Assembly (NCBI GenBank): GCA_010909165.1
Contig: VJWM01000019.1
Location: 1,116,001 to 1,180,000 of the forward strand
DNA: 64,000 nucleotides
Source: Anthoceros angustus
Lineage: Eukaryota; Streptophyta; Anthocerotopsida; Anthocerotales; Anthocerotaceae
Reading direction: 5' to 3'
This document shows positions 43,092-53,457 of the stretch, piece after piece. The number at the start of each line of letters is the position of its first letter. Within the stretch, counting starts at the first letter, position 1. Both the position numbers and the translations under genes were made by a program. The notes beneath the pieces were generated by a model. That model saw only the letters and a list, made by a program, of their open reading frames with translations. It was not told the origin of the DNA and did no database searches.

Positions 43092-46000
43092 TCAAGAACC
43101 CCTGGAGCCCGAAAGCAGTCGGACTTTGTCGATGCCATACCTAAGTACTTGTGATACACCATCGTCGAAGAGCACCGTGAATTGAGACTTTTGTGGAGAT
43201 ACCCCAGCCACCGTGCCCCTGTACCTGCGCACAGCACATTCCAGCCCGACGCAAACACTTACTGACATAGAAAGACTAAGCCACTCTTATAATTGGATTC
43301 AGCTTTGGAGCTGCAAAACAACTCTGCTTCGTCAGTCGGACACTTACCATGTATCATTGCTTGGCCAATACACCTCAATTTTCTTGCTGATAGCGTCCCT
43401 GCCAAGCCTCTCTAGGATCCAGCAATCATCTCCCACGGACCTTTCCTTTGCTCCATGATGGCGATGGCTGCGCACGTCTCTGTCTTTCGACGTTGTTTCC
43501 ACCTTTTCGGCTTTTTCAGTACTACCTGTTTCCCGTCGTTTCCTTTTCGATCTCTGACCCCTTACTGCAGCCCTATCATCCTCGTCCAATGTGTCTACGT
43601 CTCTATCTTCAAAAAACTCTTTGCCGCTGTCACTTAACATAACCCCACCCATAGTCGCGCTATACTTTTTTGACTTGTGCTTGAGCAAGGGGGTGCTGCC
43701 CCATTGCTGAGGACTTCCAGGATCATCTGTTTGCGCAGGACTAGACAGAGCCCCATCCACAGGTTTGCCCCTCTGCCCCGAGCTATCTGTCATATCAGTA
43801 TTCACACTAAGCATCTTAACCTTTGGCAACTTGAGTTTGAAGGTTAGCTCCCGCTTTGGCTCGGCTGCACCATCTTCAGCATCTGCCTCAGAATGCTTCC
43901 TGGATGACTTTGATGACCTTGACTTTGACCTTGATTTTGATTTCTTGGACGGCTTCTTCAGGGTTTCCTGTGTCCTTTCAGGAGGAGGTTCCTGCTTCTC
44001 GTTGTCTGAGGGACACAACGTCATCAGTTCCTCCTGACTCGGCAGCCTTGCCGCAGCTTTTGCCTCTGCAATCTTTGATACATCAGCCTTATCCCTTCTC
44101 CTCCACAGCTCCCGCACAGCATCATCTGTATCCTTAATCTGCACAGCATGTGACAAAGGTTAATAAAGGAGCTGGACGAAAATACCAGTCGGCTCATTTA
44201 AAAGCCGATCAGTTGAGAACGGCTCAGTCAATGAATTCGCATCGCACTAGAATTCACCTTATGAATTTCACCCCGACATGCTGGACAGTTGTATCGTAGG
44301 TTGCCATCATGTTGAAACATCTCATAGCGTTCCTCACTGTACCATTTGAGCAGGACAAAATTAGCACCCACTGAGGCAGGCACAAGCTTAATTCCCCACT
44401 CTGGACATGCTTTACTTATCACGATCGCAACAGGAATACTTACCTGATGCCATCACAGCCGATATGCACCCAGTGCTCACATTTGTCGCAGCACACCATC
44501 GGCAAGGGTTCGGTATCCCTATAAACCTGCGCAACAATGTAGTGGCAAGTTAGAAGTGGCCAACCTGGCTTGGACAATCTCCATGGTGCAAGCACAGGGT
44601 AGCTTGATCACACTGTATACCTTCAGACAAACGGGGCAGTAGTTTTGCTTCACAAATAAGCGCCCACATGCATCACAGAAGATGTAGTTCAAAAACCACC
44701 TGCAACCACAATTATCAGATCCCACGCTAAGAGAGTGTTCAACAACAGGGCCAACTGTTAGGGTTACATAGAAGCTGAAGCACATATGAAATGGGTCGTG
44801 CTATACCTTGAACTGATGCCACTCCCTGGAACATTGGAATTGCAGCTGTGACACTGCGTGTGATTTGGACAAAGAAAAGGTCCTTTCACAACATGCTGCA
44901 AGCCGAAGGCCAGATGTTAGAAGCAGCTCCAGAAGCACCGAATCATCTACTGACACCTATTTGCGACTGTGAAAGAAGGCTTACCTTTAAAGGAGGTTGC
45001 TGACAATGAGTATGGTAGGCTCCATCGCACCTCTTGCAAAACATCAACTTATTGGGATCACCGGTGACTTTGCAAACCTGCAGTTGCCAGCCTAAGAAAT
45101 CAATAACAATCCAGAGCACATCTAACTTTCCGTGATGCCATCAGCACAGGTACAAACAAACACCTCAAGTGCCCTGCAAAAGAGGGTCTGAACCTGACCT
45201 CACAACTTCTGCAGGCAGCACAAACCCAGGAAGCCCAGTTGAACAAATCTGCCCAGTCAGAACAACATCAACGAAATCAGTCTCGACTGAAACAACGTAC
45301 ACAACGAGCTTCCAAGGACATCAAATTATTACTTTCCAAGGAAATATACCTCGGTCGTCTGCCCACTGTTTGAGACAATTTCTGTGGAATTTTCTGGAGC
45401 ATGATGAGCAGCTCATCATTCTCTCTGCATGCCTGGAGCCCAAGGTCTCACCAGACATACATATCTCACAAACAGTTTGAGCACCCCGAAGGCTGGGCCC
45501 ACTCGAAAGATCTTTGACATCTGCGGTAAAAGGCATCCCCTCAGCCTTCAACAGAGCCTCAGCATCCGCAACCTGCACTCACAGAGACAAAGCATCAGAA
45601 CCGAAACAGTCTCCACAACCAGCACAAGCTCCACTACCCAGAAGCCTCTCCCTGACCACAAACACCCACTCTCTGCTCCACATCCAGCGTCCAGAACAAC
45701 CTAATTCCAACACCCTCCGCCTCAACATCACAGCTGGGAACAAGCCTCTCACCTGCCGAGCAGCCTCAAGCCGGGCCGCATCTGCAGCCTTCTTAGCATG
45801 CTCAGCCTTGACAGCAGCCTCGGCAGCAGCAATATTCGCCACGGCCACCTTCCTCCGCATGACAGCAGTGTCCGCCACCCTGGCGGCCTCCCCCTCAGCA
45901 ACCCCATCTCCAACCCCCGGCTGCTCCCCACTAAACCCCTCCTTCCCACTCCCAACCCCCTCCTTCCTCTCCTGCTCCCTCCTAATCCTCGGCACCAAAA

Positions 46001-46318
46001 CCTCCACCTCCTCGTGCCCCCCCGCCCGCAGGAAGTGCGGATTCCTCAGCAGCTTCTGCAACTCCAAGGCATTCTCCACAAACTCCCTCCTCCCTCCCTC
46101 CGCTCGCACTGCCGCAGGCGCCCCCAGCAGGCAGTAGCAAATCTTCCGGCTGCACAGCAAAGCAAAGCAAAGCAACGCCCAGCACGGCACGCACAGAGGT
46201 GATCAGCCAGATCGCACAACCCAGAATGCAGCATTCGCGCACGGAATTGGGCAGAAGGCAGCAAGGCAGAGGCATTCGGAGGCGCACCAGGTGAGGGGCA
46301 CGCGATGTGGAAGGCCAT
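43092..46318 (-). CDS. PHD-type zinc-finger protein
   Basis: A plant multi-PHD finger protein, likely a nuclear chromatin reader. Exons, 5' to 3': a first exon from the ATG at 46318 with an unresolved donor, then 46149-45753, 45572-45350, 45248-45199, 45077-44985, 44895-44807, 44699-44621, 44526-44444, 44336-44258, 44138-43348 and 43224-43092. All later phases fit. Seen in order: MAFHIACP start, RKICYC, an Ala/Glu coiled coil, a first finger (VCEICMSGE...CSSCSRKFHRNCLKQW), WVCAACRSCE, VCKVTGDPNKLMFCKRCDGA with YHTHC, CHSCNSNVPG, FCDACGRLF...YCPVC, a last finger (VCCDKCEHWVHIGCDGIS), VRELWRRRD, a basic Ser/Lys-rich stretch and a C-terminal Tudor-like EVYWPSNDTWYRGTV...LFDDGV segment. Fragments of this gene recur at 34.7 and 38.1 kb. 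Confidence 0.88.
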
Positions 46319-46975
46319 GGGCGGGCGGCGGGCGAGGCCCAGGCGGGGCCGGGCCGGGCCAGCCAGGCCCGGCCCGCGCCGCGGCCGCAGGCCCGGAATT
46401 TTGCAGCAGACGACACCCGCCTAAGCTGGCTCCCGAAGGGGAAGGGGGAGACGCTCGAACAAGGTGGCGGGGGCAGCCATCGGATCGAACTTGGCTGCTC
46501 CCGGCTAATTTGAACGCCGCGCTCGCAAGGCCATAAAAGACGCTCGAACAAGGTGGCGGGGCGAGCAACCGGATCAAACGCGGTCTCGGATTGCGATTTT
46601 CACCTCCCTTGCTAATTGTCTGTCAACACCACACGCCAACAACAACGTCCAGCCTCTTCCTCAACTTCGCCACCCAAACCTACATCATACATAGTCTATC
46701 TATCGCGTCCCTGTAAGACTATGTACTAGACCGCGGTACAGTCCCTACCCGCCTCGGGCCTCCTCCTCTTTTCTTTCTTCCCTTTCTTCCCTTTCTGGGA
46801 AGCCTCGCTTTATCTGGCTCTCCGTGTAACTGCGCTTCCCACGGCCCGTTACGTTAACGGGCCCACGCACGGCCGCGCTGCGTCGCACGCCTCTCGCGCT
46901 TCGTCTCTCGTCTGCGCGCGCTGTCTCCCTTCCGGGCTCGATCGTGGATGCCCGGCCTGCGGCCGCGCATGCGGC
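46319..46975. promoter_or_regulatory. Upstream region of the PHD gene
   Basis: A GC-rich stretch (46.3-46.6 kb) that contains two copies of gacgctcgaacaaggtggcg (46450 and 46540), followed by less GC-rich DNA. It probably carries the promoter and 5' UTR of the PHD gene. No independent gene is seen. Confidence 0.35.
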
Positions 46976-46977
46976 GT

Positions 46978-47800
46978 GTGAAGGATTTGGAACGATGCGA
47001 TGGAGCAGGCGGAGCGCGCGGGGAGTTCGATTGGGAGCTGGATTGGCCCGGTCCATGGAGCCGGATGCGGGTAACCTGATGACCGCCAGAGACAGGGAGG
47101 CCTGGCAGCAGGCAAGCCTCATTGTCCTGTGAACGTTTCAGATCGAGTCGCTTCTGGCAGCTTTGTTCTTGCGTTGGATTGGATTGGATGGATGATCCAG
47201 GCTGTGGTCTCGGAGCGCATGTTGTGAGTGCGTGTGTGGATTTTTTCTTGTCTTGGAGCCTGGCTAGTCTTTTACCATACGATGTGTATTTTTTTGTGGA
47301 TGAGCACATTACTTTTCACACCCTCTTCAACACGATTTGTTGAAGAGTGTGTGAAAGAAGCAAAGGAGTGATCACTAATTTGTCATCTTCCTCCCACACT
47401 AACCGAGTGTGGGAGGAAGGTATGAGATTAGTGATCACTCGCTTGAAGAAAAATAGCAACAGATGGAAGCAACTTTGGCGAGTTATTCAACGGAGTGATC
47501 ATTGGTATGGTCCGTGCCTGTCTGTTTGGGATCTGTCAGCTGTGCACTTTCACAGGTGACAGCACTGGTAAGTCGCTGTTGGTGACGTTCTACCTTTCTT
47601 CTTTTGGACGTCTCCATATTGTTTCCTTCCAGGCATATGGCAAGAAATGGACCGAAACGCAGAGGATCATCCTGCTGCCGCTGAACAAGGCTCCTTCTAC
47701 CTACACTGCAGCATGTAGCAATAGCCTTGTATTTATCGGCAGCAGTCTTATCAGGACTTTGCTACCTACTGTTATGAGGGCCTCTTCCAAACATTGCAAC
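46978..47800 (+). pseudogene. LSG1 pseudogene, 5' half
   Basis: A broken copy of the LSG1 gene at 53.5 kb. Matches include gatggagcaggcggagcg (53600), the ag-cctcactgtg end of LSG1 exon 2, LVITRLKKNSNRWKQLWRVI (intact: LVITPFEKNIDIWRQLWRVI), attgtttccttccaggcata and a diverged AY-KKWTETQRIILLPLNKA version of the NKAD block. Introns are still present, so it arose by DNA duplication rather than retroposition. Stops, frameshifts and loss of the whole G1/G3 half rule out function. Two large hairpins at 47318 and 47366 lie where intron sequence should be. Confidence 0.85.
47318..47440. repeat. Two adjacent large hairpins inside the LSG1 pseudogene
   Basis: Hairpin 1 (47318-47354) pairs cacaccctcttcaaca with tgttgaagagtgtgtg, one mismatch. 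Hairpin 2 (47366-47440) has outer arms gagtgatcactaat/attagtgatcactc and an inner perfect stem cttcctcccacact/agtgtgggaggaag around a 5-base loop. Together they form a ~75-bp near-palindrome. Confidence 0.9.
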
Positions 47801-48540
47801 TGCTCCCTGCGCTGAGAGCGACAGCGGTGACATTTCGTTGATTGATAAGGAAGGGTTGAAGGACTACAGGTGGGGTGGCTACCATTCCATTGGTGTATCG
47901 TGAGCTGGGATAGGATACTTTTGCCAAGGTTTTATCTTCTGCCCTCGTTGTTTTCTGCTGTCTGCCGCTAGCTGTGATGGAGAGTCTATCTGGGGCAGGA
48001 TTCTTCTGTGATTAGAGGTGTGGTTTGATACTTTCCTTTAGTAAGTTGTCATTGTTCGCTGCGTGAAAACTGTCAGTGGTTCCTGGAACTGACCTATGTA
48101 GCGCTCAAGATCTACAAGACATGTAAAGCTAAACTACATGGAAGCAGCAAGTGATGAGACTGCAACTGTCAAGCAGGGTGCACAGGGCGATCGGGACAAC
48201 AACGGTGCGGTACGGCAGACAACTGAAGGCGCCTGCCGTTGCATATGGATCTTTAGATCTCAAAGACCACGCCAGTCATTCAAATGACGAGTTCACCATG
48301 CCTTCTCGAAAGAACTAGGAGCGAAGTACATACTTGAGACAGGACGTGCGTTACCGTGCCCTATGTTGTCTGCCCTAGAAGCGTACGAGCTTAGAGCTCA
48401 TCACGACCATGGTCTTTCCCAATATGTTGCGTGGCAGATGGGTTTCGTCTCGACGTACATGATACGGCCAGCAGGAGTTTTGTATATATGTACTGGTTAC
48501 AACGCCTAACCTGACCTCCTCGTGGTAAACAAATAACCTA
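47801..48540. other. Intergenic, nothing recognised
   Basis: About 740 bp between the LSG1 pseudogene and the first TIR element. Only short frames; no RNA gene was recognised. Confidence 0.4.
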
Positions 48541-49008
48541 CAGTCCACCCCCCGTAATTGGGACTGGTTCGGAGTGCCTTTAAAGGTCCCATTAAGGGAG
48601 GTGTCCCGATTATATTTTCCCTATTTAATAATAATGAAAATATTACAATTTAAAAAATCAAAAAATACCCAAAAAAAGAGAATTTAAATTTTGATTGATA
48701 GGTTTTATTAAAAATAATTTTTACGGCTTCTCTATATAGTTGTTTGAAAGCTAGCAGTCTCTGTAAGCAGCATCAAAAAACCTCTACCTAAAAAGGAAAA
48801 AGCTTAGCTTAAGAGTCTTCATCACACCTAAAAGTCTATTGTGCTCTTAATGATTGATCCCTTTTTCTTTCTTTTTTTAATTTTTTTAAGTAAAAAAATT
48901 AGAAATCCCATTTAGGGAGGTAAAACCAACATGAATGTATGTTTCAAAAGGTCCCAATTATCATTCAGGGAAAAGTCCCATTTGTTACATTGTAAAATGA
49001 AGGGAGTA

Positions 49009-52000
49009 TTTCTCCCCGCTGGGACCTTTTTAATCACCCTGATATCCAATGTGTCCAGGTCTCTTGCCTAGGTCAGGTCGTTCACTTTGTTAATCTCTAC
49101 AATCCCCCTGACTCCAATAGTACCATTCGCATTCTCACACCCCATGCCTCCTTCCTCTCCTACCATTGTTTTACTCTCGAGGATTTCAATCTCCATCATC
49201 CTTTGTGGGAATCTTCTTCATCTAATGAAGTTATTTTCTCAGCGGCTGATGAGTTTGTCCTCTTCATTAACACCACTCCTATCTTCCTCCTAACTTCGCC
49301 AGATTGCCCCACTTATGTGTCTTCCTCCAAAAACCCTTCCACTTTGAATCTAACTCTTTCTTCTAATGATGTTCGTCACTTGGTAGACTTGTGTGACATT
49401 CTTCCTGATCTTGAGGCAGGGTCTGACCACCAAGTTATTGGTTTAATCCTCACTATTCCTCCCTCCTCACAACCTCTCCTCCCTCCGTCTCCACCCCGCC
49501 TTAATGTTAGAGCTATTGACGGGGTCAAATTTTCCTCCACTTTAGTTGCTGAAATTTCCACTAACTTGGTCGGTTTAGGTCTCCCTCAGACCCCCTCTTA
49601 GATTGATCACCTAGTTGCGCAGGTCACCCTCTCTCTCCAAAGGGCAATTTCCGCCTCTACCCCTGTTGTGCGCCCTCACCTCCGTGCTAAACCTTGGTGG
49701 TCTCCTCCCCTGTCTTCTTTGCGTAAGGGACTAGCTCGGGCACGCGGAATTATGCGCACCACCACTACCATCCGGACATTGCGATTTTCTGGACGTGAAT
49801 GAGTACTTTCGCATGGTTAAAATGGCCAAGAAAGACCATTGGAAGATATTTTTTGCAGAGGCTAGCGACTCAGGTATTTGGAGGATTTATCGTTCTACTA
49901 AACCTGCTTCCCCTTCTTTCACCCCCCCTTTACTTTCTGGGGATGGTTCACTTGTTCACTCTCATGCTGACAAATGTGCAATCCTCCGATCTGCTTTGTT
50001 TCCCTCTTCATCCGGTACCCCTCCCCTACCACCTTCATCAAACTCTCAATTCGAGTGGCCGATCCCTACTCTGCACGAGGTGCATAAGGCTATCTTTGGT
50101 GCTAAGGCGTGGAAGGCGGCGGGCCCAGACACTATTGCTGCTGGGTTTCTCCAGAGAGGGTGGGATCTCCTCAAAGGCTTTTATTTATCTATCTTCGGTG
50201 CTCTATATTGGGTTATCATCACAGCGTGGCGTCACTGCTATCATTCTCCAAGTTAAACCGGCTAACTATTCGCCTTTGCCTTATCGCCTATTGCACTTCT
50301 TAACTGCTTGGGCAAGGCTTTGGAGGGTTTTATGGCCTCACGACTTTCTTTCTTGGTTGAAACTCATGTTGGCCTTCTTCCCCACGGTCACTTGGTGGGT
50401 CGGCCAGGACGGAGTACAAGTGATGCAACAACTCTTCTGGTACAAGATATTCGCAGGGCTTGGGAACAACGCCATGTTCTTTCCCTTCTCCTTATGGATA
50501 TCATGGGTGCATTTGACTCAATTAATCATCAGGTCCTCCTATCTATTTTATGCAGGAAAGGTCTTCCAACTGCACTGATTCATTGGGTCTTTCACTTTTT
50601 ATCTCAACGTACAACTTCACTATGTTTGGATGGCCATTGTGACACTCTTGCGCCGATCTGTGCGGGGTTACCACAAGGTTCGCCTATTTCTCCTCTTATT
50701 TTTCTGTTCTTCACCTCTGGCCTTATTTCTCAACTTCAATCTATGGGCGGCAGCACTGGTTGGATTGATGACACTGGGGCATATGCCACTGCTCCTTCGT
50801 GCAAGAAATCCACAAAAAAGCTTCAAGCTATGCTACATGTAGCTTCAGAGTGGGCCTCCACGCACCTCGTGGAGTTTGATCTCAACAAGTTCGAGCTCAT
50901 TCATTTTTCTCTCAAGCACAAGGAAAATATTAAGGAGTATACTCTTTCTCTGCCCGATGGCTCCCTTATTACTCCCTGAGAGTGTATCAAATTCTTGGGC
51001 TTTTACTTAGACTCAAAGTTAACTTGGAACACCCATGTGCAACAGGCTTCGACTTCAGCTATGCGTACTCTATCAGCTATTATCTCCCTTGATACCTCTG
51101 TTTGGGGACTCAAAGCTAACCTCCTGCGACAACTATATGTTACTGTTGTTTTGCTTAAACTCGATTATGGCTGCGGTGTTTGGTTTAATGGCGACGCATT
51201 CAACATCTTCTTCAACGCCTTGCTTGTAAGGCAATCTTGCTTCAACCACCTCCACTGAGGCTCTTGAATTTGAAGCTTTCCTTCTGCCCACTGAGATCCG
51301 TCTTCAACGCTATTCTCTCCATTCTCTTCTCCGTAACCTCTCTTGCCCTCCTTCCCACCCAATCCACCAAGCCTTTCTACCGGCCTCTAACCACAAAAAA
51401 CGGTATTACAAAGCTAACCGTAGTCGACTCACCCTCCTTTCCCAAGCTCCTCTCTACTCGGTGTTACAGTTGCCCACCCCTACTACCATTGAGACCATTT
51501 TTCCTCGCCTTGTTCCCCCTTGGGCTCCCCCCTTGTCTTTACCTTCAACCACTGTGATTTTACCATCTCCTGAGTTAGCCATTGCCTCACATTCTCAGTA
51601 TCTGCTGGCTCCTAATACTCTTCAATTTACACGGATGGTTCCCTCATGGATGGTAAAGCTGGAGGGGCGGCGGTTTTCTATTTCAACCGGGATCATGTGC
51701 ATCAATTGTCTTTTGGTATAGAGACTTACTATGGGATTTTTGAGGCAGAACTCCTTTATGTGGTTAAGGTCATCTCGTACTTACCTACTCTTTTAGCCAC
51801 ACTCTCTGGGGTTCGCTCAGTTAACATATTCATTGATAACCAAGCAGCTATCTTGTCTTTAATCGACATCATCGCTTCTCCCAGTTATCTCAATACGGGC
51901 TCGGGCCACTCTCCATGCCCTCTCTCTTGCTCACCCTCAAGTTTCCCTAAACCTCCACTGGATTCCGGGCTATACTAATGTAGTCGGCAATGAGCTGGCA

Positions 52001-52655
52001 GATGTTACTGCTAAGGCATCCACTCTTCTTCCAATTTCCAAACTCGGAGAAACTTATCTCTTACTTCAAGCGATTCATGTGGCAAGTTTGTAGGAGTGGC
52101 ATGTACAGTGGGCCTCATCTACTAAAACTTCTGCGCTAAAGCGAGTGGTGTTTGGTGGCCCCTCGGCGTCGGTGTTACACCATCTTGGCCTTCATGATCA
52201 TAAGGTGTCATCCTTTCTCACCCAGTTACGGATTGAGCACATGGGCTATTGGGGCTTATTTCAGGCGATTTAACATCGCTGGAAACCCATTTTGTCGGAA
52301 ATGTATGTCTTCCGAAGAAACCCGCCAGCACATCCTTGGTCAATGCTCGGCTACCCGCAACAAGTGGGACCAGATTTTTCAGGGCTCTTATTATGATATG
52401 CGTCAACTCCTCAGTATTTCCAAACTCAGAGGGAAACTTATCTCTTACTTCAAGCTGATTGGCGACTACTTTTAGTGCAAGTTCCTTAGCGAAACTATTT
52501 AGTCTTCCGATCTTTCTTTGATCTACTTTCTTTGCTTTTATGCTCTCCCAAATGTCACTTTATTCATGTTCTTGATTCCTATTCAGGCGTCATAGCCTCA
52601 CGGCTAGCCGGCTGCATACGCCTAATGATCTATAAATATAAATAAATAAACAAAC
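49009..52655 (+). mobile_element. Non-LTR retrotransposon (LINE), 5'-truncated, Tad/I-like
   Basis: A 3,647-bp insertion bounded by exact copies of the 11-bp target-site duplication TGAAGGGAGTA (48998-49008 and 52656-52666) and ending in an A-rich tail (ataaataaataaacaaac). Domains in order on the + strand: the C-terminal half of an APE-type endonuclease (EAGSDHQVI near 49430), reverse transcriptase (50308-51260), RNase H (DGSLMDGKAGGAA near 51640, DNQAA near 51838) and a CCHC-like zinc knuckle (CRKC-X9-H-X4-C, 52294-52348). The 5' part with the start of the endonuclease is missing. Several stops and frameshifts break the frame, so it is dead. Confidence 0.9.
49087..52475 (+). pseudogene. LINE ORF2 (endonuclease, reverse transcriptase, RNase H), broken
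   Basis: The longest intact segment, 50308-50979, holds RT motifs: LLMDIMGAFDSINHQVL, the long HWVFHFLSQRTTSLCLDG block, AGLPQGSPISPLIFLFF and a catalytic box reading WIDDT where YxDD is usual. A single TGA at 50977-50979 separates it from the in-frame continuation ECIKFLGFYLDSKLTWNTHV. Other breaks lie near 49600, 50255 and in the RNase H region. The RT style (QRTTSLCLDG, GSPISP, a linked RNase H and a C-terminal knuckle) is close to Tad- and I-type elements best known from fungi and animals, rather than plant L1. Confidence 0.85.
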
Positions 52656-52741
52656 TGAAGGGAGTAGGATGGGAGGTCCCATTTAGAGAGGAATCCCATT
52701 TATAGAGTTCCTAATTAGGGGGGGCCGACTGTATTAACATA

Positions 52742-53249
52742 CAGTCCAAACCCCCCTTAATTGGGATTAGTTCGGAGTGCCTTTAGAGGTCTCATTTAAG
52801 GGAGGTGTCCCGATTAGATTTTCTCCATTTGAAAAAGAATAAAAGTAATATTAATTTAAAACTATTCATAAAAATTAAAATTTTAATTGATTGATTTTAA
52901 TGAAAATAATTTTTACTATTTTTTTTACATAGTTGCTTGAAAGTTAACACTCTCTCTAAGCAGCATTAAAAAAACCTCTATCTATGATAAAGGAAAAAAC
53001 CTTAGCTTAGAAGTCTTTAATCAGACCTAAAAGTTTATTATGCTCTAAAATAACTGATTTTTAATATTTTTAATTAAAAAAATAAAAATCTCATTTACAA
53101 AATGAAACTAATATGAATGTTTGTTTTAAAAAACCTTAATTACCATTTAAAAAAAATTATTGTTTACACTATAAATTGAAGAGTAAGGTCGGAGGTCCCA
53201 TTTAGAGAGGAATCCCATTTATAGAGTTCCCCATTAGGGGGGCCGACTT
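52742..53249. mobile_element. Pogo-like TIR element 2 (~508 bp)
   Basis: It is nearly collinear with element 1: same start cagtccaaacccccctt, shared internal phrases (ttcggagtgcctttagaggt, aaaaaacctct, aggtcccatttagagaggaa) and end ccattaggggggccgacttt, with flanking TA. The last bases of the right end have diverged. It lies 10 bp from element 1. Non-coding. Confidence 0.75.
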
Positions 53250-53457
53250 TATATGGATGGTACCGGCAACATCAAAAACTCACCGTCACTGAAGGTACGT
53301 TCACGTCACATTCACATGGGAAGAAGGTGACTTCGAGGGAAAACGAAGCGTCTTTCGTGGGCCTCCTGGGCAGCTGAATGAATATTTGCCAGGATACCAA
53401 ATACGTTTGCGACGGCACTTGCTGTTGCTGCTGCTGCTGCCGCCTCAGGGACGGGAT

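Larger units (their letters stand above)
48541..52731. mobile_element. Pogo-like TIR element 1, interrupted by a LINE
   Basis: The left part is 48541-49008 and the right part 52656-52731 (counting one target-site copy). It starts cagtccaccccccgtaattg and ends with the inverse ctaattagggggggccgactg, flanked by TA dinucleotides (48539-48540, 52732-52733). CAGT-type ends with TA duplications resemble pogo/Tigger-group elements. Without the insert it would be ~530 bp, has no transposase and is therefore non-autonomous. Confidence 0.75.
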
